From positions 44,137-108,136 of the forward strand of contig NZ_JAMTDX010000072.1 in the NCBI RefSeq assembly GCF_023806625.1: a stretch of 64,000 nt of DNA. The letters run 5' to 3'. A program made the translations under genes and the position numbers. The notes beneath the pieces are model-generated. The model was not told the DNA's origin, made no database searches, and was given only the letters and a program-made list of their open reading frames with translations. Position 1 is the stretch's first letter, and the number at the start of each line of letters is the position of its first letter. Below, piece after piece: positions 44,756 to 54,291 of the stretch. The stretch comes from Accumulibacter sp. GTDB taxonomy: Bacteria > Pseudomonadota > Gammaproteobacteria > Burkholderiales > Rhodocyclaceae.

Positions 44756-45820
44756 ATGGCTGATACCGCCGGCGTACCGCGGCGCGTCAAGATGCTCTGC
44801 AACCTGCCGACGGTTCCGTTGCTGCACCAGTTTCCGCACGACGAACCGCGCTGGGGAGACTGCGAATTCACCTTCGAGCGCGACGCCCGTGACTACGACT
44901 GGCTGCTCGTCTACGACGACCTGCCTTCGCGGCCCGGCGAAGCCAAGCGCACGACCAGCGAGCCACTCGCCTGCCCGCGCGCGCACACGCTGCTGGTGAC
45001 CAGCGAACCGTCGTCGGTCAAGACTTACGGTGAGGACTTCACCCGGCAATTCGGCGCCGTGCTGACCAGCCATCCGGAGTGGGCGCTCGCGCACCCGCAG
45101 CGGATCTATTCGCAGCCGGCCCTGCACTGGTTCTACGGGGTGGGCAGCGGTGGAGTGCTACCGTTCGACCGGATGCTCACCGAACCACCGCTGAACAAGA
45201 GCCGGCAGGTGTCGATGGTTTACTCTCCGAAGACAATGCGCCACACCCTGCACCACCACCGCGCGCGCTTCATGCGCTGGCTGATCGACAACCTGCCCGA
45301 ACTCGAAGCCTTCGGTCGCCAGACACCCCGACCACTCGACGACAAGGCGGATTGCCTGCGCGACTACCGCTACCACGTCGCCGTCGAGAACTTCATCGGG
45401 CGGCACCACTGGACCGAGAAGCTCGCCGACCCCTTCCTCGGTCTCGCGCTGCCGTTCTACTACGGCTGCCCCAACGCCGAAGACTACTTTCCAGCGGAGA
45501 GCTTCATCCGCATCGACATCCGCGATCCGGCAGGCGCCCGCGCAATCATCCGCCGGGCGATCGCCGACAACGAGTTCGAGAAGCGGCTGCCGGCGCTGAT
45601 CGAAGCGCGGCGCCGGGTGATGTTCGACTACAACCTGTTCGCCGTCGTCGCCCGCGAGACTGCTCGTCTGACGCAGCCCGACGCGCGCGTCGAAGCCGGG
45701 GCGGTGATCCTCTCGCGGCGGGCCTTGCGCAAGACCAGCCCGGCGATCGCTCTGCGCGACGCGTGGGGCAAGCTGCGCGGCCGCCTGCTCCACCTGCCCG
45801 GCGCGTTCAGTGGGCGCTGA
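44756..45820 (+). CDS. GT10-family fucosyltransferase-like protein
   Basis: A 354-residue glycosyltransferase of family 10, which normally transfers fucose from GDP-fucose in alpha-1,3 linkage to glycan acceptors. The donor-binding FucT motif is visible in YRYHVAVENFIGRHHWTEKL followed by ADPFLGLALPFYYGCPN, close to the family pattern with F/YxxAxENS and TEK. No signal peptide is seen. Length agrees with bacterial members. The ATG at 44756 has GAGGAG about 6 nt upstream. It has no sugar-nucleotide or capsule genes beside it, so the acceptor is unknown. Confidence 0.85.
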   Translation: MADTAGVPRRVKMLCNLPTVPLLHQFPHDEPRWGDCEFTFERDARDYDWLLVYDDLPSRPGEAKRTTSEPLACPRAHTLLVTSEPSSVKTYGEDFTRQFGAVLTSHPEWALAHPQRIYSQPALHWFYGVGSGGVLPFDRMLTEPPLNKSRQVSMVYSPKTMRHTLHHHRARFMRWLIDNLPELEAFGRQTPRPLDDKADCLRDYRYHVAVENFIGRHHWTEKLADPFLGLALPFYYGCPNAEDYFPAESFIRIDIRDPAGARAIIRRAIADNEFEKRLPALIEARRRVMFDYNLFAVVARETARLTQPDARVEAGAVILSRRALRKTSPAIALRDAWGKLRGRLLHLPGAFSGR

Positions 45821-45889
45821 ACGGAAGGCTGCCGACGCGAGATGCCCTGCTCTCCCGCGCAGGGGACCGCGAAGAGAACACCAGGCCGG

Positions 45890-46552
45890 CTATTTCGGGA
45901 GGAATTCGGTGAGTTCGGTCTGTTTCTTGTTATAGACCCTTCCAGGACCGAAGTAATCGACGTACGTCCACTTCACTTCCCGACCGACGACCGGCGCGTA
46001 CCAGATCGTGTCCTCGAAACGACCTGATTTCGACGAGGCGTTGGCGCGAAGGTCAAACACGCGAGTCCATGCGCCGTCGCACTGCACGCGAAAAGCGTCG
46101 AACGTCCCCGCCGGAACGCTCACGCTCTCGATGCCCTTGACTTCGCATTCCGCCGAATTCGCTCCGACGCCGCTCGACCACGGCCGCTTCTCGTACGCTT
46201 TCCTGTCGCCAACGCGCAGCGGAAAGGCCAGCGAACCGTCGCACATGTTGACGTCACTGTCGCGCATTCTCCGGCACGATGCCAGACTCCTGTCGTAGTA
46301 GCGAGTGACGGGCTGCCCTTCTGGCGAGATCCGCGCCCGAAAGACCAGGCGTTCTGCCTCGACGGCAACCAACTCCTCCTGGTAAGCGGACAGTACGGGA
46401 TTTTTTCACAGGGCGATCTGCCGGTACTTCCAGACCGATCCAACGACGAGCTTCGGCAGCTCGGCCGAAGCGGGCGCCTGAGCGAACGCGGCGACGGGCC
46501 AGAGGACAGCCACGACGAGGACAGATGCCGAACACCACGATCCTCGATTCAT
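45890..46552 (-). pseudogene. Secreted protein gene interrupted by an in-frame TGA
   Basis: From ATG 46552 a signal-peptide-like N-terminus (SVLVVAVLWPVAAFAQA) is followed by ELPKLVVGSVWKYRQIAL and then TGA at 46406-46408 (codon 49). The same frame continues open without shift through YQEELVAVEAERLVFRAR and TFDAFRVQCDGAW to a stop at 45890. Both halves fit one protein of 220 residues, with a C-terminal region ending DYFGPGRVYNKKQTELTEF. The TGA is followed by six A residues. A single substitution (for example TGG to TGA) or a sequencing error would explain it. The family is not recognised; four Cys in the middle may form disulphides. Confidence 0.65.
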
Positions 46553-46796
46553 CTCGATCCCTTCGCTTCCCGGTCAGTTGTTGGGAACCTGGGCGACCCT
46601 GCTGCGATCCCCGGACGTGACTCGCCCCGACGATGGACACCCACGTCGCCCGCAAGCGCAGGGGCGAGAGTCGTCTCGGAGTCGGTCCAGAATGGCACAC
46701 GCGTCGGAGGGCAACGACGGCCGTGCCGCGGGCTCGCTGCTCGTGGTCGCGCTGCGCCGGTGCAATCCCCCGGCGCATTCGGCTCGCCCTGGGGGC

Positions 46797-47276
46797 TCAC
46801 GCGCCGTCGCAGATCAGCACGACGGCTTCTGCCGCGATTCCTTCGCCACGCCCGGCAAAGCCGAGCCGCTCGGCAGTCTTCGCCTTGACGTTGACGCAAT
46901 CGACCGCGACCTGCAGATCGGCGGCGATGTTCGCGACCATCCGCGGCAGATGCACAGCCAGCCGCGGTCGCTGCGCGACGATCGTCGCGTCGACGTTGGC
47001 GACCCGCCACCCCTTCTGCCGCAACAGGTCGGCGGTCGCGCGCAGCAGTTCGCGGCTGTCGGCGCCCCGGTAACGCGGATCGCTGTCCGGGAAGTGCCGG
47101 CCGATGTCGCCGAGAGCCGCGGCGCCGAGCAGCGCGTCGGTGATCGCGTGGAGCAGCGCGTCGGCGTCGGAATGGCCGAGCAGCCCCGAATGGTGGGGAA
47201 CCTCCACTCCCCCGAGAATCAGCTTCCGGCCCGGCACCAGCGCGTGAACGTCGCAACCCTGACCGACGCGGATCAC
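46797..47276 (-). CDS. ispF: 2-C-methyl-D-erythritol 2,4-cyclodiphosphate synthase
   Basis: IspF makes the cyclodiphosphate intermediate of the non-mevalonate isoprenoid pathway. The 159-residue length is standard. Metal and substrate residues are visible in [29 protein letters not shown] and [17 protein letters not shown], and [21 protein letters not shown] closes the protein. The start is GTG at 47276 overlapping the ispD stop as GTGA, so the two are coupled. Confidence 0.97.
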   Translation of the reverse strand: MIRVGQGCDVHALVPGRKLILGGVEVPHHSGLLGHSDADALLHAITDALLGAAALGDIGRHFPDSDPRYRGADSRELLRATADLLRQKGWRVANVDATIVAQRPRLAVHLPRMVANIAADLQVAVDCVNVKAKTAERLGFAGRGEGIAAEAVVLICDGA

Positions 47277-47971
47277 GGCTGCAGTCTCGACCTGGCCAAC
47301 AGGATCATCTCGGCGAGCAGCAGGTCGGCCGGATAGGTGACCTTGAGGTTCGACGAGTCGGCACGCACGAGCCTCGGCGCGTGACCCGCGGCCTCGATCG
47401 CCGAAGCCTCGTCGGTACCGCCCGGGTATTCAGCCAGCACGCGGACGAGCAGGCCGTAGCGGAACATCTGCGGCGTCTGCGCCTGCCAGAGCCCATCCCG
47501 CGACTCGGTGCGGAGTACCCGCTGCCCGTCGTTCGCGCGCTTGAGCGTGTCGGCCACCGGAACCGCGAGCAGCCCACCGACCGGGTCGCCATCGAGTTGC
47601 TCGCGCAGGTCGGAGAGCATCGTCTGGGTCAGGCAGGGACGGGCGGCGTCATGGACGAGCACCCAGTCGTCGTCGTGGGCGGCAGTGGCCGCCGCACGCA
47701 GCCCGTTCGCCACGCTCGCCGAGCGCGTCGATCCGCCACAGAAGAGTGTCTCGAGCTTGTGCCCCAGGCTGGTCCATTCATACTGTCGCCACCAGCTGTC
47801 CTCGGGCGAGAGTACGACCCAGACGCGATCCACGAACGGACAGCGACAGAGCGCAGCCAGAGCGTGATGGAGCAGCGGACGACCGGCGATCGACCGATAC
47901 TGCTTGGGCAGCTCGCCAGCGCAGCGCGAGCCGCTTCCGGCCGCAGGAACGATTGCGAAGTAGCGTGTCAT
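47273..47971 (-). CDS. ispD: 2-C-methyl-D-erythritol 4-phosphate cytidylyltransferase
   Basis: IspD transfers CMP to methylerythritol phosphate. The 232-residue frame has the CTP-binding motif [16 protein letters not shown] and the family block [12 protein letters not shown]. The C-terminal [17 protein letters not shown] and the [13 protein letters not shown] end are typical. It is divergent from the amrB gene at 48016, with 44 bp between the starts, and co-transcribed with ispF. Confidence 0.97.
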   Translation of the reverse strand: MTRYFAIVPAAGSGSRCAGELPKQYRSIAGRPLLHHALAALCRCPFVDRVWVVLSPEDSWWRQYEWTSLGHKLETLFCGGSTRSASVANGLRAAATAAHDDDWVLVHDAARPCLTQTMLSDLREQLDGDPVGGLLAVPVADTLKRANDGQRVLRTESRDGLWQAQTPQMFRYGLLVRVLAEYPGGTDEASAIEAAGHAPRLVRADSSNLKVTYPADLLLAEMILLARSRLQP

Positions 47972-48015
47972 GGACTAATTTTAAGCGAGGAAGTCACCGT
48001 TCAAGGAGCACCGCC

Positions 48016-48837
48016 GTGAACCACACTGCCGCACACATCCGACCGGCCGCCGTCGCCGGGATGTTCTATCCGGGAGCAGCGTCAGCGCTGCAGCGCGAAT
48101 TGCGCGAAATGCTCGGCGCGATCGACAGCGAAGCGATCGCACCGGCAGCGAAGGCACTGATCGTTCCGCATGCCGGCTACGTCTATTCGGGGCCGATCGC
48201 GGCGAGTGCCTACGCGGCACTCACCGCGCGCCGCGCGACGATCACCAGGGTCGTGCTGCTCGGCCCGACTCATCGGGTCGCGGTCAATGGTCTCGCGCTG
48301 CCGTCGACGACGGCCTTTTCCACACCACTGGGCGTCGTTGCGATCGACCAGGAAGCCGCCGCGGCGATCGCGCACCTGCCACAGGTCGTGGTCAGCGATT
48401 CGGCGCACGCGCTCGAGCACTCGCTCGAAGTGCAGCTGCCCTTCCTGCAGACGGTGCTCGGCAAGTTCAGTCTGCTGCCGCTGGCCGTCGGGCGTGCGTC
48501 CGCCACCCAGGTCGCCGAAGTGCTCGACTGCCTCTGGGGTGGCGACGAGACGCTGATCGTCGTCAGCTCCGATCTGTCGCACTACCTGCCCTACGCGATG
48601 GCCAGGGAGACCGACCGCAACACGGCGACGCACATCCTCGCGCTCGACCCGCATCTCGACCACCAGCAGGCTTGCGGAGCAACGCCAGTCAACGGGCTGC
48701 TGCTCGCCGCGCGCAGGCACGGCCTGCACGCCGAGCTCGTCGACCTGCGCAACTCCGGCGACACCGCCGGCGACCGCTCGCGAGTCGTCGGTTACGGTGC
48801 CTTCCGCTTCACTGCGGAGACTGCCAATGTCCAGTGA
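48016..48837 (+). CDS. amrB: AmmeMemoRadiSam system protein B (MEMO1 family)
   Basis: A 273-residue MEMO-family protein related to extradiol dioxygenases. VAGMFYPGAASALQ, IVPHAGYVYSGPIAASAY, LLGPTHRV, ALEHSLEVQLPFLQ and VSSDLSHYLPY carry the metal-binding-type His and the conserved Asp/His of the family. GTG 48016 has AAGGAG 7 nt upstream, which settles the start; the frame upstream continues only because of high GC. It is the first gene of the trio with AMMECR1 and radical-SAM proteins. The molecular reaction of the system is not established in what I can state. Confidence 0.9.
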   Translation: MNHTAAHIRPAAVAGMFYPGAASALQRELREMLGAIDSEAIAPAAKALIVPHAGYVYSGPIAASAYAALTARRATITRVVLLGPTHRVAVNGLALPSTTAFSTPLGVVAIDQEAAAAIAHLPQVVVSDSAHALEHSLEVQLPFLQTVLGKFSLLPLAVGRASATQVAEVLDCLWGGDETLIVVSSDLSHYLPYAMARETDRNTATHILALDPHLDHQQACGATPVNGLLLAARRHGLHAELVDLRNSGDTAGDRSRVVGYGAFRFTAETANVQ

Positions 48838-49378
48838 AGCCCTCGGCGCCGCCCTGCTGCGCATTGCCCGCAAGGCCATCGCCGAGCGCCTCGGCCTGCC
48901 GGCGCAGCCGGTCGGCGAAGCCCTCCCCGAGTTCGCCGCTCCCGGGGCCACTTTCGTCACGCTGAAACGGAACGGGCAGCTGCGTGGGTGTATCGGCAGC
49001 CTCGAGGCGCATCGACCGCTGGGTATCGACGTCGCCGAGAATGCACTCGCCGCCGCGTTTCGCGACTACCGCTTCCCGCCGCTCGGCCGCGACGAGTTTG
49101 CTGGAATCGATATCGAAGTCTCGTTGCTGACGCCGGCCGAGCCCTTCCCGGTCACCGACGAGGCCGATGCACTCTCTCGACTGCACCCCGGGATCGATGG
49201 GCTGATCCTCACCTACGGACGGCATCGCGCGACCTTCCTGCCGCAAGTCTGGGAGTCGCTTCCCGATCCACGCCAGTTCATGGCCCAGCTCAAGCTCAAG
49301 GCCGGTCTTCCTGCCGATTTCTGGCACGAGCAGATTGTCCTGGCGCGTTACGGAGTACGGAAATGGAAGGAAACCTAG
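48827..49378 (+). CDS. amrA: AmmeMemoRadiSam system protein A (AMMECR1 domain)
   Basis: A 183-residue AMMECR1-domain protein. The family block LRGCIGSLEAHRPLGIDV is clear, with the Cys in RGCIGS. The remaining conserved segments include FPPLGRDEFAGIDIEVSLL and ATFLPQVWESLPDPRQFM. The ATG 48827 starts 11 bases before the end of amrB and is preceded by GGAGA. It is coupled to the radical SAM gene, which it overlaps by 16 bp. Its function in the trio is not known to me. Confidence 0.9.
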   Translation: MSSEALGAALLRIARKAIAERLGLPAQPVGEALPEFAAPGATFVTLKRNGQLRGCIGSLEAHRPLGIDVAENALAAAFRDYRFPPLGRDEFAGIDIEVSLLTPAEPFPVTDEADALSRLHPGIDGLILTYGRHRATFLPQVWESLPDPRQFMAQLKLKAGLPADFWHEQIVLARYGVRKWKET

Positions 49379-50472
49379 ATCATCAGCCGAAGGTGCCTGA
49401 ATCGGCACACCCGGCGCGCTGGTGGCATCCGATCGACGACGGGCGCATCCAGTGCGACCTCTGTCCGCGTGACTGCAAGCTGCACGACGGGCAGCGCGGG
49501 GCGTGTTTCGTGCGCCAGAACCTCGACGGGCGAATGGTCCTGACGACCTACGGTCGCTCGTCGGGCTTCTGCATCGATCCGATCGAGAAGAAGCCGCTGA
49601 ATCATTTTCATCCCGGTTCGGCGATCCTCTCGTTCGGCACGGCTGGCTGCAACCTGGCCTGCAAGTTCTGCCAGAACTGGGACATCTCGAAATCGCGCGA
49701 CATGGACCGCCTGCTCGACGCAGCGAGTCCCGAAGGGATCGCCGCAGCTGCCATCGCCTACGGCGCGCAGTCGGTCGCCTTCACCTACAACGACCCGGTG
49801 ATCTTCGCCGAGTACGCGATCGACACGGCATTGGCCTGCCATCGGCGCGGCGTGCGGACGGTGGCGGTCACCGCCGGCTATATCTACCCCGAACCGGCCC
49901 GCGAGTTTTTCGCGGTGATGGACGCAGCCAACGTCGACCTCAAGGCATTCACCGACGAGTTCTATTTCAGGCTCTGCGCCGGCCACCTGCAGCCCGTGCT
50001 CGATACGCTCGTGTACATTCACCACGAGACGAACTGCTGGCTCGAACTGACCACACTGCTGATCCCCGGCAAGAACGACTCGCCGACCGAGATCCGGGCG
50101 TTGGCCGAGTGGGTCGCGCGCGAGCTCGGGCCCGACGTGCCGCTGCACTTCAGCGCGTTCCATCCTGACTGGAAGATGAACGACATCCCGCCGACGCCGC
50201 GCTCGACCTTGACGATGGCCCGTCGGATCGGTCTCGAGGCGGGCCTGCACCATGTTTACACGGGGAACATCCACGACCGCGACGGCGACACGACCTTCTG
50301 CCCGGGCTGCCAGGCGCCGCTGATCGAGCGCGACTGGTACGCCATCCGTCACTACGACCTGTCCCCCGAGGGGCGCTGCCCGCACTGCGGCAGGTCGATC
50401 GCCGGACGCTTCGGACACTTCGGCAAGGCATTCGGACCGCGGCGCGTGCCGATCAGGCTGGACGGCCGTTGA
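49363..50472 (+). CDS. amrS: AmmeMemoRadiSam system radical SAM enzyme
   Basis: A 369-residue radical SAM protein. The CxxxCxxC motif binding the 4Fe-4S cluster is CNLACKFC (Cys96, Cys100, Cys103), followed by QNWDISKSRDMD. A Cys cluster near the N-terminus (CDLCPRDCKLHDGQRGAC) and a C-terminal zinc-like pair (CPGCQAPL and CPHCGRSIAG) mark the AmrS/PflA-like subfamily. The start ATG overlaps amrA by 16 bp. Its stop overlaps the next gene as TTGA. A concerted action with MEMO and AMMECR1 is expected from the conserved three-gene arrangement. Confidence 0.93.
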   Translation: MEGNLDHQPKVPESAHPARWWHPIDDGRIQCDLCPRDCKLHDGQRGACFVRQNLDGRMVLTTYGRSSGFCIDPIEKKPLNHFHPGSAILSFGTAGCNLACKFCQNWDISKSRDMDRLLDAASPEGIAAAAIAYGAQSVAFTYNDPVIFAEYAIDTALACHRRGVRTVAVTAGYIYPEPAREFFAVMDAANVDLKAFTDEFYFRLCAGHLQPVLDTLVYIHHETNCWLELTTLLIPGKNDSPTEIRALAEWVARELGPDVPLHFSAFHPDWKMNDIPPTPRSTLTMARRIGLEAGLHHVYTGNIHDRDGDTTFCPGCQAPLIERDWYAIRHYDLSPEGRCPHCGRSIAGRFGHFGKAFGPRRVPIRLDGR

Positions 50473-51149
50473 GCGACGCTCTCCGGGATCGCGGCGAAAC
50501 TGTCCTGGCGATCGACGTCGCGCAGGGTCTGGAGCGTGCTGAACTCGGCCTGCCGGAAAGAGCCGGGGCTTTGGTCATCCTCGCCCACGCCGGCGGATCG
50601 CCCGAGACGCGCAACGATGCGCTCGCGGTCATCCTGCGCCATGCCGGCATCGGCACGCTGACCATCGACCTGCTCAGCGTGGCCGAGAACCGCTTCGCGA
50701 ACGTCCGCAGCAACGTCCCGCTGCTCACCCGCCGTCTTCTCGACGGTCTGTCGCAAGTCCGGCTCAGGATGCTCCTTGGCGAAGTACCGCCGTTGCCGAT
50801 CGGACTCTGCGCGAGCGGCGAGTGCTCACCCGTCGCACTACGCGTCGCTGCCCAGCGCGATCAGGACATCTACGCGATCGTCTGCCGCGGCGGGCTGATC
50901 GACCTGGCCGGCACCGTCTACCTGCGCGCGCTGGCCTCGCCGCTGCTCGTCCTGGGCGATGCCAACGACGAACCAGGCACGGCGAGCAACCGACGCGCCC
51001 TCGCCGAGGTCGGCTGCACCCGGCGGCTGACGATCGTGCCAGGCAGCGCCGCGGCTCCCGCATCGGCAGCCGTGTTCGAGTCCGTGGCCCGCGAGACGGC
51101 GTGCTGGTTCGTCGAACATCTGCGCGAGGGCGCTCGCGCGGCCGACTGA
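50469..51149 (+). CDS. Alpha/beta-hydrolase-like protein
   Basis: A 226-residue protein resembling the dienelactone-hydrolase/alpha-beta hydrolase group. LVILAHAGGSPETRND is a loop like the oxyanion HAGG. GLCASGECSPVALRVA lies where the family carries its nucleophile elbow, but here as C-A-S-G-E-C, not G-x-S-x-G. The later LLVLGDANDE is the Asp/Glu block. TTG 50469 overlaps the amrS stop (TTGA) and would make it a fourth gene of the amr operon. It may be catalytically altered, or a sensor-type relative. Confidence in the reaction is low. Confidence 0.65.
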   Translation: MSDALRDRGETVLAIDVAQGLERAELGLPERAGALVILAHAGGSPETRNDALAVILRHAGIGTLTIDLLSVAENRFANVRSNVPLLTRRLLDGLSQVRLRMLLGEVPPLPIGLCASGECSPVALRVAAQRDQDIYAIVCRGGLIDLAGTVYLRALASPLLVLGDANDEPGTASNRRALAEVGCTRRLTIVPGSAAAPASAAVFESVARETACWFVEHLREGARAAD

Positions 51150-51427
51150 GCGGCCGCGGGTAGCGCTGACCCGGCACTACACCAAATTCGCGAAATCGTT
51201 TATATTGCGCCGCAACAGCTGCGCCCAGGACGGGCAGAGCGTGCCCGTCACCGCGCGGTCCGGCCTCTGCGCCCGGGCGACACGGCCCCGCGCCGGCCAG
51301 ACCCTTCCCGTCTCGGGAACCATGACGCTCCGCGATCCTTGGCCGCGCACCAGCGCGCCGTGCAGCGAGGTCCCGATGCCCCTTCATCCGGCCGCACTGG
51401 CGGCCAACCCGAGGAGTGCAAACTTCC

Positions 51428-51982
51428 ATGAAACCCAATCCACCCTCCCTGCCGAGCCGCATCGCGCTGGCCTTCGGCACGTTCTTCCGGATCCTCTCCG
51501 ACGGCACTTTCGCGGCCCGTGTCCAGGCACTTGGCGCTGGCGAACCGGCCGCCGGAGTCGTCGCGCCACCGCCGAAGCCAGCCGCCCAACCGCTGCTCGA
51601 AGCGGCCCCGGACGGCGCGCTCCAGTTGCTGGGCCTGCTGCAGCGTGAAGCCCGGTTCATCGACTTCATCGAGGAGGACGTCGGCGCCTACGCGGATGCC
51701 GAGATCGGCGCCGCCGCTCGGGTCGTCCATCAAGGCTGCCGCAAGGTGCTGCGCGACAACTTCACGATCGCCCCGGTACGCAGCGAGGCCGAAGGGAGCC
51801 GTGTCACGCTGCCCGCCGGTTTCGACGCCGCAGCGATCCGGGTGACCGGCAACGTCGTCGGCCAACCGCCATTCACGGGGAGCGTCGCGCACCGCGGCTG
51901 GCGAATCGCCGAAACCAGGCTGCCAAAGATCGCCAGAGGCCACGACCTGCACATCGTCGCCCCTGCGGAGGTCGAGCTATGA
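51428..51982 (+). CDS. DUF2760-domain protein
   Basis: A 184-residue protein. An N-terminal hydrophobic helix (RIALAFGTFFRILSDG) is followed by an Ala/Pro linker and then the DUF2760 core: ALQLLGLLQREARFIDFIEE, GAAARVVHQGCRKVLRDNF, and the C-terminal GWRIAETRLPKIARGHDLHI. The ATG at 51428 is directly followed by MKPNPP. The stop overlaps the Hsp70-like gene as ATGA with a strong CGGAGG site, so it is translated with it. DUF2760 proteins commonly accompany Hsp70-like genes. It has no known function. Confidence 0.85.
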   Translation: MKPNPPSLPSRIALAFGTFFRILSDGTFAARVQALGAGEPAAGVVAPPPKPAAQPLLEAAPDGALQLLGLLQREARFIDFIEEDVGAYADAEIGAAARVVHQGCRKVLRDNFTIAPVRSEAEGSRVTLPAGFDAAAIRVTGNVVGQPPFTGSVAHRGWRIAETRLPKIARGHDLHIVAPAEVEL

Positions 51983-53826
51983 GTGCCACGAAATTCTCGA
52001 TCGGCATCGACCTCGGAACGACACACTGCGCGCTGTCATACGTGGACCTCGACGCGTGTGACGGCGAGACGGTCACCCAGCACGTCCTGCCGATTCCGCA
52101 GTTGAGCGCTCCGGGGACCGTCGAGTCCTTCGGCCTGCTGCCATCGTTCATTTATCTGCCGCACGCCAGCGAACTCGCCCCCGGCGACCTGAGCCTGCCG
52201 TGGACGACCGGACAGGACTTCGCAGTCGGCGAGATGGCGCGCGCCCGCGGAGCGGCCACGCCGATCCGCCTGGTCGCCAGCGCCAAGAGCTGGCTGTGCC
52301 ATGCCGGCGTCGACCGCCGTGCGGCGATCCTGCCGAGCGACGCCCCACCCGAAGTCGCCCGACTCTCGCCGCTCGAAGCGTCACTGCGCTACCTGGCACA
52401 CCTGCGTGCGGCGTGGGATCAGGCACAGCCCGAGGCACCTTTCGGGGAGCAGGAGATCGTCGTCACGATACCCGCATCCTTCGACCCTGCCGCCCGCGAA
52501 CTCACCGCCGAAGCCGCGCGCTTGGCCGGCTGCGAGCGGATGATCCTGCTCGAGGAACCGCAAGCCGCGCTGTACAGCTGGATCCAGAAGAGCGGCGGTT
52601 CGTGGCGCAAGCAGGTGCGCCCCGGGGACATCATTCTCGTCGTCGACGTCGGCGGTGGGACCAGCGACTTCTCGCTGATCGCCGTGCTCGAGCGCGACGG
52701 CAACCTCGAACTGCATCGGGTCGCAGTCGGCGAGCACATCCTGCTCGGCGGTGACAACATGGACTTGGCGCTGGCCTACGCGGTCGCCGGCAAGCTCTCG
52801 GCGCAGGGCAGCAGGCTCGACGCCTGGCAATTGCGCGCGCTGACCCACGCGTGTCGAGCGGCCAAGGAAAAACTGCTCGGCGATCCCGACGCGACGGCCG
52901 TGCCACTGGTCATCGCCAGCCGCGGCGCGAAGCTGATCGGTGGCTCGATCCGCAGCGAGCTGACCCGCGACGAACTCGCCACGACCCTGCTCGACGGCTT
53001 CTTCCCGCCGGCAGCGATCGGCGATCGGCCGCAGGGGCGCGGACGCGGCGGCCTGACACAGTTCGGGCTACCCTACGCGCAGGACGCGGCGATCACCCGC
53101 CATTTGGCGGCCTTCCTTGCGCGACAGGTCGGCGCGACAGCCGACCTCGAGGGATTCGACAGCCGCCTGCCCGCCGAGGCGAGCTTCCTGCACCCGACCG
53201 CGGTCCTGTTCAACGGTGGCGTCTTCAAGTCCGGGTTGCTCGCCGAGCGCACGCTGGCGGCAATCAATTCTTGGCTCGCCGCCGAAGGGGCTCCGGCGGC
53301 GCGCTTGCTCGCGGGTGCCGACCTCGACCTCGCCGTCGCCCGCGGTGCCGCCTATTACGGCTACGTCCGCCGCGGCCAGGGCGTGCGCATCCGCGGAGGC
53401 ACGGCTCGCGCCTATTACGTCGCCGTCGAGTCGTCGATGCCGGCGGTGCCCGGCTTCGAACCCCCGGTGCAGGCGCTCTGTCTTGCTCCTTTCGGCATGG
53501 AGGAAGGCAGCGAAGCCGCGATCGCCGCGCAGGAATTCGGCCTCGTCGTCGGCGAGCAGGTCCGCTTCCGCTTCTTCGGCTCGTCGGTCCGCCGCCAGGA
53601 CCAGGTCGGCACGCTGCTCGACGAATGGGAACCCGAAGCGCTCCAGGAACTCGACGAGATCCAGACGACCTTGCCGAGCGACGGGCGGGCGCCGGGCGAG
53701 ATCGTGCGCGTTCGCCTGCACGCGCGGGTCACCGAGGCGGGAACGCTCGAGCTCGAAGCCTTGCCGCACGACGGCCCGCAGCGCTGGAAAGTCGAGTTCG
53801 ACGTGCGCGCCGGGGCGAGTGGCTAG
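51979..53826 (+). CDS. Hsp70-family protein (YegD/HscC-like)
   Basis: A 615-residue Hsp70-type ATPase with SIGIDLGTTHCAL (phosphate-1), IILVVDVGGGTSDFSLIAV (phosphate-2) and ADLDLAVARGAAYYGYV (adenosine region). The last 170 residues are a short divergent C-terminal domain rather than a full DnaK substrate domain with lid. This suggests a specialised chaperone acting with the DUF2760 partner. In related genomes a second large Hsp70 gene often follows; here the next 465 bp are non-coding and end with a terminator. The ATG start overlaps the DUF2760 stop. Confidence 0.88.
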   Translation: MSATKFSIGIDLGTTHCALSYVDLDACDGETVTQHVLPIPQLSAPGTVESFGLLPSFIYLPHASELAPGDLSLPWTTGQDFAVGEMARARGAATPIRLVASAKSWLCHAGVDRRAAILPSDAPPEVARLSPLEASLRYLAHLRAAWDQAQPEAPFGEQEIVVTIPASFDPAARELTAEAARLAGCERMILLEEPQAALYSWIQKSGGSWRKQVRPGDIILVVDVGGGTSDFSLIAVLERDGNLELHRVAVGEHILLGGDNMDLALAYAVAGKLSAQGSRLDAWQLRALTHACRAAKEKLLGDPDATAVPLVIASRGAKLIGGSIRSELTRDELATTLLDGFFPPAAIGDRPQGRGRGGLTQFGLPYAQDAAITRHLAAFLARQVGATADLEGFDSRLPAEASFLHPTAVLFNGGVFKSGLLAERTLAAINSWLAAEGAPAARLLAGADLDLAVARGAAYYGYVRRGQGVRIRGGTARAYYVAVESSMPAVPGFEPPVQALCLAPFGMEEGSEAAIAAQEFGLVVGEQVRFRFFGSSVRRQDQVGTLLDEWEPEALQELDEIQTTLPSDGRAPGEIVRVRLHARVTEAGTLELEALPHDGPQRWKVEFDVRAGASG

Positions 53827-53861
53827 CTGGCTCGTACTGGAGCGCCGGGCGCGTGAGTGCA

Positions 53862-53890
53862 GGAGCCGAACCTGCCGTTCGGCTCCTTTT
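53862..53890 (+). terminator. Rho-independent terminator after the Hsp70-like gene
   Basis: A perfect 9-bp stem (GGAGCCGAA / TTCGGCTCC, 7-nt loop) followed by TTTT, 36 bp after the Hsp70-like stop. Confidence 0.85.
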
Positions 53891-54291
53891 CCGTCGACCG
53901 CCAGCCCGCGACGCCTAGGGATCGCGCGGCGCGCACCGCCAGCGAGAGTCCTCGCGCGGGTCCGTGCACACCGCGACCCCGGTCAGATGGCTGCGCAGAT
54001 GCAACGGCTGCACAGCGCCGATCGACGGCCGGCCCGATGAATCGGCCGTTCTCGCCGGATCCTGGCCATCCCAGACGCTCTGACGAACTTCTGCGCGGCA
54101 GGCCGGGAGCTTTCCGCAGTCGGGACTGGTCAACCGGGCAGCAAGCTGGCACACTCATACCCCGTCGACGGCAAAGCGCTGCTGGATCCCGGCGCCAGCG
54201 CCGTCCGAAGTCTACGCCCTCGGCTCGGTTCGAACGCGCAAGCCGTTGCATGTTCCGGCGAGCCGGCCGACAGATCGACGTGAGGCCGCCG
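53891..54291. other. Intergenic region before DUF4399 gene
   Basis: About 400 bp with no supported gene. The frame of the DUF4399 gene is open upstream, but the signal peptide and ribosome-binding context place the start at 54292. Confidence 0.4.

Noticed and set aside
46406-46408. TGA as a selenocysteine codon in the interrupted secreted protein
   Set aside because: No SECIS-like hairpin is evident directly after it and no selenoprotein family matches. A nonsense mutation or sequencing error is simpler.
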